Shown here: positions 57,905 to 64,000 of the stretch, in pieces
Layout: each line of letters starts with the position of its first letter
Position numbering within the stretch: the first letter of the stretch is position 1
Notes under the pieces: model-generated
Told to the model about the DNA's origin: nothing
Seen by the model: only the letters and a program-made list of their open reading frames with translations
Database searches by the model: none
Position numbers and translations under genes: made by a program
Origin: Vampirovibrionales bacterium
GTDB lineage: Bacteria; Cyanobacteriota; Vampirovibrionia; Vampirovibrionales; Vampirovibrionaceae
DNA: 64,000 nt
Direction of reading: 5' to 3'
Assembly (NCBI GenBank): GCA_016712355.1
Contig: JADJRF010000005.1
Location: 2,294,001 to 2,358,000, forward strand

Positions 57905-59680
57905 TTATGTCTCGCCTCGCGCCGGATACAGCTCAATCCACGCGCGGATGCGGCGTTCAGGGCGCTTTACATCGGGCCAGAGCGTCAGCTCATTGACGCC
58001 GGGCGCGCGCAGATCCTCAGGAGCGAGTCGCTTGCCGCTGTGCGGACCACTGGCCACGCCAGCAAGAGAAATTACCTTGCCGTTAAGCGAGACGCGCGGC
58101 GCGGCGTCGCCGTCGGCCTCTTCGGCGACGTAATACAAAACGCCTGCGCGCTTTTTGGCGTAGAACGTCACGCGCGCCGGAATCAGCGACGCCCCGCTTC
58201 CCACCCGCAAGGGAATCGCGCCAATGGCCGCGCCGCGATAATAATGCTGGAGAATATCGACGAACGTACACCCCTTGGCGCTTAAGGCCCCGGCGCCGTA
58301 TTGGCTCATGCCCACGCCATGGCCGAATCCCCCTCCATGAACCGTCAGCGCCGCAAGCCGTCCATCGGCGTCTCGTCGCAGGGTGAAGACAATATTGGCG
58401 CTGGGCAGCATCCGCCCGCCCACAGCCAGCGCCTTACGGATGACAAATTCCTTGCGCACCGTCCAGACGCCCTGATCGGTAAAAATTTCAAGCGTCATCG
58501 CTTTGCCAGAAGCCCCGCGCTGGGTAACGCGCATCTCTTGCAGCGCGCCCACTGCGCGACTCGGCGGCGGCTGAACAAAGGCCCGAGTCAGTTTATCCTG
58601 AGCCAGTTCCGGCAGGGTTTTTCGCAGGGTTTGCAGCAGCGTCAGCGCCGTCCACTCGCGTTGCCAGCGATTGTACGAAGACCCTGAATCGTGACTGGGC
58701 AGACCGCGAGCGCTCCAGAACGCGCGCGCATTGGCCTCCAGACGCAGATCGCCAAAGCGTTCGGTCATCGTCGCCGAATCCGACACGCTCACCAGATACG
58801 GCAAGGGCGTCGCCGGAAAACGCTCCGTGCGCGGCTCTGAGAAGGCGTTCTCATAATTTTCAGACACGCCGCCGTGAGAAGAACTGTACAGGGCGAGAAT
58901 CGGCTCGCCGTCGTACAGAGCCATTAAACCGCGCGTCTCTTCCAGCGCTTTGGTGGTAGCAGGATGCTCTGTCTGCGCGCCGAAATATACCTGACAATAC
59001 TGCGAATCGCAGATATCGAACTGCGGCCACGGCTTCTCACGAGGACGAATCGCATAATTACGCGCAGCGACAGCCTGCGCGCGGATGGCTTCCAGCCCGA
59101 AGCGCGGCGGCAGCTCGTTGGGAACAACCGCCTTGAGATAGTCCTGAATCGGCAAGATATTGACCACCGTCAGCTTGTTGGGAGCGCTGAACCCGCGCAC
59201 CAACTCCAGCGATCCGCGGTAGCGCGGCGTCTGACCCCGACGCGTACTCGATGGCAGCAGCATCAGCGATTGCGCATTAACAGGACGAAACAGAACGGGC
59301 CCGGCGATTGGCCCAAGGGGCGCGGCTAACCCCGAACGCCGAATCAGAAACCCGCGTTTGGTGACAGTCGCCAGGGCCGTCGCTCCGGCTGGCATCGTGG
59401 CAAGGACGCGCCTGGAGGCGACATCCCAGATTACGCAGGGGCCGGTCGCGCCGAGTCGCGCCTGCGGGTATTCGTAATCGCGCATGGCGTCATCGCTGAT
59501 GCCAACGCGAATCAGGTCGCCGTCCATTATCGCAGCGCCCAGTTGTGCGGCAGCGCCAACAGGCGCAGGCGCAACAGCGGGGATTTTCTGCGCAGGGGCT
59601 TGCGCCGCAAAGACAGCCAGCCACACGCCCCCGATTAATAGCATCGCGGCGCGCAGGCGCATCAAAACGGTTGCGGACAT
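57905..59680 (-). CDS. SpoIID/LytB-domain protein (exported, peptidoglycan-related)
   Basis: It begins with a signal peptide (MSATVLMRLRAAMLLIGGVWLAVFAAQA). The SpoIID domain signatures are DYLKAVVPNELPPRFGLEAIRAQAVAARNYA, CDSQYCQVYFG, SSSHGGVSENYENAF, and near the C-terminus GHGVGMSQYGAGALSAKG. SpoIID-type enzymes cleave denuded glycan strands and are found outside sporulating bacteria too; here a wall-remodelling role in the periplasm is inferred. ATG 59680 follows AGAGGAAG with suitable spacing; the longer GTG reading from 59704 does not. The product is 591 residues, longer than SpoIID of Bacillus because of N- and C-terminal beta-rich parts. Confidence 0.85.
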   Translation of the reverse strand: MSATVLMRLRAAMLLIGGVWLAVFAAQAPAQKIPAVAPAPVGAAAQLGAAIMDGDLIRVGISDDAMRDYEYPQARLGATGPCVIWDVASRRVLATMPAGATALATVTKRGFLIRRSGLAAPLGPIAGPVLFRPVNAQSLMLLPSSTRRGQTPRYRGSLELVRGFSAPNKLTVVNILPIQDYLKAVVPNELPPRFGLEAIRAQAVAARNYAIRPREKPWPQFDICDSQYCQVYFGAQTEHPATTKALEETRGLMALYDGEPILALYSSSHGGVSENYENAFSEPRTERFPATPLPYLVSVSDSATMTERFGDLRLEANARAFWSARGLPSHDSGSSYNRWQREWTALTLLQTLRKTLPELAQDKLTRAFVQPPPSRAVGALQEMRVTQRGASGKAMTLEIFTDQGVWTVRKEFVIRKALAVGGRMLPSANIVFTLRRDADGRLAALTVHGGGFGHGVGMSQYGAGALSAKGCTFVDILQHYYRGAAIGAIPLRVGSGASLIPARVTFYAKKRAGVLYYVAEEADGDAAPRVSLNGKVISLAGVASGPHSGKRLAPEDLRAPGVNELTLWPDVKRPERRIRAWIELYPARGET

Positions 59681-59761
59681 AGCGGACTTCCTCTGGCATC
59701 TCACAGCGATTCCACTCTAACAAAAAGGCGCGCGCGCCAGAGCAAGCGAACAGCATGGGGG

Positions 59762-59790
59762 TTTTCTGGCGCGCCTGCGGCGATTACAAT
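59762..59790 (+). promoter_or_regulatory. Possible promoter of leuCD
   Basis: TACAAT at 59785-59790 is a 5/6 match; the -35 TTTTCT (59762-59767) at 17 bp is weak. Transcription would begin about 30 nt before leuC. Confidence 0.35.
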
Positions 59791-59826
59791 GAGAGGCGCG
59801 TTCCCCCACAAGCTCAGGAACTCGCA

Positions 59827-61272
59827 ATGACCGGACCCCAGACCCTGTACGAAAAGCTCTGGCGACGACACGTCGTCCATGAAGGCCCGGGCCTGCCCAG
59901 CCTGCTGTATATCGATCTCCACCTGATTCACGAAGTCACCTCGCCTCAGGCGTTTCAAGAACTGCGCGATCGCGGCCTGCCCCTGCGACGTCCGGATCGG
60001 ACTGTGGCGACCATGGATCACAGCATCCCCACCACGCCGCGACGCAGCGACGGCGGCTTGAATTATCACGACGACGCGACGCGTCATCAGGTCGACACCC
60101 TGACGCGGAACTGCCGCGAATTTGGCGTCACGCTGTTTGACGTGGATCACGAAAATCAGGGCATCGTCCACGTCATCGGCCCGGAATTAGGCCTGACCCA
60201 GCCCGGTATGACCATCGTCTGCGGCGACAGCCATACAGCCACCCATGGCGCGTTCGGCGCGCTGGCCCACGGCATCGGCGGCAGCGAGGTCGCCCACGTA
60301 ATGGCCACGCAATGCCTGCTGCAAACGCCGTCTCAAACCATGGAAGTTCGCGTCGAGGGCGCGCTTGCGCCCGGCGTCACCGCGAAAGACGTCATTCTGG
60401 CGATTATCGCTAAAATCGGCGTCGGCGGCGGTTCGGGGTGCGCCATTGAGTTTACGGGTTCCGCCATTCGCGACCTGTCGATGGAAGGACGCATGACCGT
60501 CTGCAATATGGCCATTGAGGCCGGGGCACGCGTCGGCCTGATTGCGCCTGACCAGACGACGTTTGATTATCTGGCCGGGCGCCCGTTTGCGCCCAAAGGC
60601 GAGGCCTGGGACAAGGCGCTGGCGGACTGGCGAACGCTGCGAAGCGATGATGGCGCGCGTTATGACCATGTTGTCACGCTGAATGCCGCCGATATTGAGC
60701 CGATGATTACCTATGGCGTGCATCCGGGGATGGCTCTGGGCGTGTCGGCGAGAATTCCGTCGCCGGAAGCCATGCAAACGCCCGAGCAGCGTCAGGAACT
60801 CGAAGACGCGCTCGGCTATATGGGGCTGACGCCCGGACAGCCGTTGGCGGGCGTTGCGATTGACGTCGCCTTTATCGGCAGTTGTACGAATTCCCGGCTC
60901 GAAGATTTACGCGCGGCGGCAGCGGTATTGCGAGGCCGTCATATCGCGTCGGGCTTGCGCGCGCTGGTCACGCCGGGTTCTCAGCGGGTCAAACGCGCCG
61001 CTGAGGCCGAAGGGCTGCATCGCGTATTTCTCGAAGCCGGCTGCGAATGGCGCGAGCCCGGATGCAGCATGTGCATTGCCATGAATGGGGACAAACTGGA
61101 GCCGGGGCAGGCCTGCGCCAGCACCAGCAATCGCAACTTCAAGGGACGGCAAGGTCCCGGCGGACGCACGTTCTTATTGAGCCCGCCGATGGCCGCCGCC
61201 GCCGCCGTAGCAGGGAAACTCGTCGACGTTCGTCAGCACAGCGCCCTATCGGGGGGAGGGTCTTCCGTATGA
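59827..61272 (+). CDS. leuC: 3-isopropylmalate dehydratase, large subunit
   Basis: Isomerises 2- and 3-isopropylmalate in leucine synthesis, with LeuD. This is an aconitase-family [4Fe-4S] protein of 481 residues. Cluster cysteines are C353 in GSCTNSR and C413/C416 in PGCSMC. MDHSIPT, CGDSHTATHGAFG and GTSEV-like GGSEVAHVMATQ are present. ATG 59827 gives the normal N-terminus (TGPQTLYEKLW). Its stop overlaps leuD as ATGA. Confidence 0.96.
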   Translation: MTGPQTLYEKLWRRHVVHEGPGLPSLLYIDLHLIHEVTSPQAFQELRDRGLPLRRPDRTVATMDHSIPTTPRRSDGGLNYHDDATRHQVDTLTRNCREFGVTLFDVDHENQGIVHVIGPELGLTQPGMTIVCGDSHTATHGAFGALAHGIGGSEVAHVMATQCLLQTPSQTMEVRVEGALAPGVTAKDVILAIIAKIGVGGGSGCAIEFTGSAIRDLSMEGRMTVCNMAIEAGARVGLIAPDQTTFDYLAGRPFAPKGEAWDKALADWRTLRSDDGARYDHVVTLNAADIEPMITYGVHPGMALGVSARIPSPEAMQTPEQRQELEDALGYMGLTPGQPLAGVAIDVAFIGSCTNSRLEDLRAAAAVLRGRHIASGLRALVTPGSQRVKRAAEAEGLHRVFLEAGCEWREPGCSMCIAMNGDKLEPGQACASTSNRNFKGRQGPGGRTFLLSPPMAAAAAVAGKLVDVRQHSALSGGGSSV

Positions 61273-61880
61273 TGCAGCCTTTTACGCGACTTGTCGCAAC
61301 AGCGACGCCCTTACGACAAGAGAATGTCGATACGGATCAGGTGATTCCCGCGCGGTTTCTGACCGGAACGGTCAAAACCGGCCTCGGCTCGCATTTGTTT
61401 AACGACTGGCGTTATCGCGGCGACGGATCGCCGGATCCGTGCTTTGTGCTCAACGATCCCCGGTTTGAAGGCGCGCGCATTCTGATTGCCGGGCGCAACT
61501 TCGGCTGCGGCAGTTCACGCGAGCATGCGCCGTGGGCGCTGACGGATTACGGCTTTCGCGCGATTATTGCCCCCTCGTTTGCGGATATCTTCTGCAACAA
61601 CGCGCTGAAAAACAGCCTGCTACCCGTTGCGCTCCCGTCACAGACGGTTTCGGATCTGATGGGGCGCGTGGAAGCCGACCCGCGTCTGGAAATTGTCATT
61701 GATCTGGCCTCTCAAACCGTCACGGTGGACGACGGGGCGGCGCTTTCGTTTGAAATCGATCCCTTCCGCAAGCAATGCCTGCTCGAAGGGCTTGACGATA
61801 TTGGGTACGCGTTGAAGCGCCAAGCGTCTATCGCCGCTTACGAGCAAACGGCCTCGCCATCGGCCCTGTCTTACGCCTGA
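61269..61880 (+). CDS. leuD: 3-isopropylmalate dehydratase, small subunit
   Basis: Swivel-domain partner of LeuC. The product is 203 residues. NVDTDQVIPARFL near residue 20 and GRNFGCGSSREHAPWAL near 78, then SFADIFCNNALKNSLLP, are diagnostic. ATG 61269 overlaps the leuC stop by 4 bp (a second ATG follows directly at 61272), so the subunits are coupled. Confidence 0.96.
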   Translation: MMQPFTRLVATATPLRQENVDTDQVIPARFLTGTVKTGLGSHLFNDWRYRGDGSPDPCFVLNDPRFEGARILIAGRNFGCGSSREHAPWALTDYGFRAIIAPSFADIFCNNALKNSLLPVALPSQTVSDLMGRVEADPRLEIVIDLASQTVTVDDGAALSFEIDPFRKQCLLEGLDDIGYALKRQASIAAYEQTASPSALSYA

Positions 61881-62059
61881 AGGCAATCTCCTGAGTCTGA
61901 CGGAGGCGCCCGGCGCCGGCGGAATGTTTTGCTGGAGATAAGCCCAGGACAACGCGCGCGCGTGCCGGAGAAATTAACTCCAGCGGGGCGCTCACGCGTT
62001 TAAAGATAGTCCTGGAAAGACACCGGGAGCTGCGCGTTTTTTCTATGACGGAGTTTTTA

Positions 62060-62593
62060 ATGGGAATCGCCGCTATCAGCGGGGTCGCGCTCACGGCGGC
62101 CTGGATTAGACGACGCGCCCAACGCTTGCTGGGAGAGAAGGAATCGCTGATTAGCTCCTGGCGCTTTGTGGAATCTGTCATCGTGAAACGCAACGCCATC
62201 TTACCCGATTTGATTCAGGCCATTGAAGAAAAGCTACCGGCGGAACGCGAGCGTCTGTCAGAGCTGTCCACCTGGCGAGACGACTCGGAACGGCAATTGC
62301 TCGAAGGCGATATCAAGCGCCTGTCGGATACGGAAAAGGCTATTCTGGAAAATGTCCGCGAAATTAAGCGCCTGATTGAATCTTCGAAAGAATTATCCGC
62401 CGATCCCGAGCTCAGTCCGATTGCCAACCAGATGGCCGAAATGGAAGAGCGCTTGCGGGCCCAGCGCGAGCAATACAATATCGCTGTCAACCGCTTTAAC
62501 CAGACGTTAAGGCGATTTCCAAACGGAGCCGTTGCCTCGTTCTTACGCCTGAAGGAGCGCGAATATCTTGAAGCGCGCCGCTACAGCCGCTAA
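62060..62593 (+). CDS. LemA family protein
   Basis: A membrane-anchored helical protein of unknown function. A single N-terminal span (MGIAAISGVALTAAWI) is followed by long helices (WRFVESVIVKRNAILPDLIQAIEE) and the family C-terminal signature QYNIAVNRFNQTLRRFPNGAVASFL. ATG 62060 is favoured by GGAG 6 nt upstream; ATG 62045 would add five residues. It overlaps the next gene by 26 bp. LemA genes often neighbour TPM-domain genes, as here. Confidence 0.85.
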   Translation: MGIAAISGVALTAAWIRRRAQRLLGEKESLISSWRFVESVIVKRNAILPDLIQAIEEKLPAERERLSELSTWRDDSERQLLEGDIKRLSDTEKAILENVREIKRLIESSKELSADPELSPIANQMAEMEERLRAQREQYNIAVNRFNQTLRRFPNGAVASFLRLKEREYLEARRYSR

Positions 62594-63737
62594 AAAATCC
62601 TTCTGGGGGATACTTCCGCGCGTCATCGGGCTGGCTGCGCTGACGCTGCTGATCGTCGCCATCGCGCTGGCGGTGTGGTTCTATTCGCCATGGCGATCGG
62701 GCAACGGCGACCAGCGACCCTCCCAAACGCAATTCGTATTTGACGACGCCAACGTCTTGCCGAGCCACTCTGAATTTCGAATCAATGCGGCCTTGCTCGA
62801 TGCGCACAAGCAAATGCGGCTGGATCTGGTGATTATTACGCTGGCGAAAGCGCCCAAAGAACCGCTTTCCGAATGGGCCCAGCGTCGCGCCGAGCAGTGG
62901 GAGCTTGGACGCGCTTCCGGCGGACGGCGCGCGATGCTGTTGGCGATTGCGCCTTCGGCGCATCAGGCGTCCCTTTACGTAGGCGAAGCATTGGTGCGAA
63001 TTTATCCGCCGGAATTTATCACGTTTATCAACCGGCAGCAGTTTCGGACGTATTTCCGCCCGGATCGCCTGCCGCTCGGCATTGAGAGGACAGCCGCCCT
63101 GCTCACGCGTCGCGCGCGCGCGCGCCAATTGCTGTTCACGGACACGCCTGTCAACGGTGAGAGCACCGTCGCAAACGCGCTCCCGCCCATGGAATCGTTG
63201 CCAGCCATCTCCAATGCGGCCTCGCCGCTGAGCGTCAAGACAAGCGCACTCTCTGCGCTGCCGTCCGAAGAGCCCGATGCGAAGGCTTATGATGCGCAAC
63301 CCACGCCCAAAGAGGCCTGGCAAACGTTCCTTCAGGCATGCCGCTGGCAGCAGGAGCCCCCATTAGGCATTTACGACGCCTCGGCGAACCGGCTTCTTAA
63401 AAACCAGCCGCCGGAACAATTCTCCCGGCTGTATCAGCGCTATCAGGACAAGCGTCCCCTCATCCGCCAGGACGGCAATCGCGCTGTCGCGGTTTTCCCC
63501 AACGACCCCAATCGCACGCTGGCGCCCGTCTTCTTTCGTAAAACACGCGTCGGCTGGCAGCTCGACGGCAGTATGCTGATGGGCGCAATTGACTACAACG
63601 AGCGCGGGCAATGGCGCTTTATCAGCCCGCGTCAGACTTACGCGTTTGCTTTTAAAGATTTCGCAATCGATCGCTTTGGCTACGCGACTTACGCGCCGCG
63701 AAAAATAAACGATGATAGTGTGAGCGGGCCGCGTTAG
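62568..63737 (+). CDS. TPM-domain membrane protein (YgcG-like) with extra C-terminal domain
   Basis: A TTG start at 62568 follows AAGGAG within the lemA 3' end. The product is 389 residues. One membrane span (residues 17-40) precedes a TPM domain (about 55-190: FDDANVLPSHSEFRINAALLDAH, LDLVIITLAKAP, GRRAMLLAIAPSAHQASLYVG). A low-complexity linker follows, then a C-terminal domain of unknown type (AWQTFLQACRWQQEPPLGIYD). Only one N-terminal span is evident, so the TPM domain is probably periplasmic. Operon with lemA by overlap. The 3' end overlaps the convergent etfA by 4 bp. Confidence 0.82.
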   Translation: MKRAATAAKKSFWGILPRVIGLAALTLLIVAIALAVWFYSPWRSGNGDQRPSQTQFVFDDANVLPSHSEFRINAALLDAHKQMRLDLVIITLAKAPKEPLSEWAQRRAEQWELGRASGGRRAMLLAIAPSAHQASLYVGEALVRIYPPEFITFINRQQFRTYFRPDRLPLGIERTAALLTRRARARQLLFTDTPVNGESTVANALPPMESLPAISNAASPLSVKTSALSALPSEEPDAKAYDAQPTPKEAWQTFLQACRWQQEPPLGIYDASANRLLKNQPPEQFSRLYQRYQDKRPLIRQDGNRAVAVFPNDPNRTLAPVFFRKTRVGWQLDGSMLMGAIDYNERGQWRFISPRQTYAFAFKDFAIDRFGYATYAPRKINDDSVSGPR

Positions 63738-64000
63738 CCGACCGCGCAGACCGTCCGGGCAGCCGAGGCCGCCTTCGGGGATTTCAACTGCGCAATGAGT
63801 TCCGGCAGGACGTGATAAAGATCGCCCACGATGCCGTGATGAGCAAACGTGAAGATGGGCGCGTCGGGATCTTTGTTGATGGCCACAATGAGGCCTGATT
63901 TCTGCATGCCCACGCGGTGTTGAATGGCGCCCGAGATACCGCAGGCGAAATAGACTTTGGGGCGCACGGTTTTGCCGGTTTGACCGACCTGATTCTGATA
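63734..64000 (-). CDS. etfA: Electron transfer flavoprotein alpha subunit, C-terminal part (cut by window edge)
   Basis: 89 codons are visible: YQNQVGQTGKTVRPKVYFACGISGAIQH, then GMQKSGLIVAINKDPDAPIF and HHGIVGDLYHVLPELIAQLK. This is the FAD-binding domain signature of EtfA, which with EtfB carries electrons from acyl-CoA or other dehydrogenases to a quinone reductase. The rest lies beyond the window, presumably upstream on the minus strand. Confidence 0.92.
   Translation of the reverse strand, partial: YQNQVGQTGKTVRPKVYFACGISGAIQHRVGMQKSGLIVAINKDPDAPIFTFAHHGIVGDLYHVLPELIAQLKSPKAASAARTVCAVG

Overview
The window reads as ordinary chromosome from a Gram-negative, flagellated bacterium of moderately high GC. 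It has core metabolic operons, dnaX, a 23S-5S rRNA pair, flagellar MS-ring and export genes, and a giant two-partner-secretion adhesin, which implies an outer membrane. I cannot fix the lineage. Three unrelated proteins share a short N-terminal Arg...Phe-Gly motif, and flagella occur beside an enormous adhesin. Non-photosynthetic Cyanobacteria (Vampirovibrionia/Melainabacteria) are therefore a guess worth testing, no more.

Layout. 1-8010: the tail of an unknown gene; a 68-residue gene on the minus strand with a strong promoter and a long hairpin-rich leader; metY-metX-metW (direct-sulfhydrylation route to methionine); tRNA-Pro(GGG); a secreted small protein; and a minus-strand rpiB-glyA-wecA/tagO operon (pentose phosphate, one-carbon metabolism, envelope polymer initiation). 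8183-34023: one giant adhesin locus of 25.8 kb. It runs signal peptide, TPS domain, diverged beta-helix region, about 6.4 copies of a 2,421-bp super-repeat, and a C-terminal YVTN beta-propeller. As given, the frame is broken twice, by a +1 base at 22685-22686 and a 173-bp deletion at about 24783. Both lie inside the near-identical repeats, and I suspect assembly error for at least the first.

34209-39970: fliF, a protein of unknown family where fliG is expected, fliH and flhA. 40004-49151: beta-carbonic anhydrase with a SulP anion transporter, upp, two unknown proteins, lipB-lpdA (lipoate metabolism) and dnaX. 49241-52760: a minus-strand 23S-5S pair with its own promoter and no 16S next to it, so the rRNA genes look unlinked. 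52799-64000: a divergent NadD-like nucleotidyltransferase, two Cys-cluster (YkgJ-type) proteins, an SDR overlapping a CoA-disulfide-reductase/rhodanese protein, a SpoIID-domain protein, leuCD, LemA plus a TPM-domain partner, and the end of etfA.

The main novelty is the adhesin: its nested, apparently homogenised repeats, an in-frame stretch of about 7.2 kb without start codons, and the propeller fused at its C-terminus. Secondary points are the missing 16S, the odd protein in the fliG position, the structured minus-strand leader near 680-968, and an A AAA AAG slippery site at the end of dnaX that would read into the next gene.
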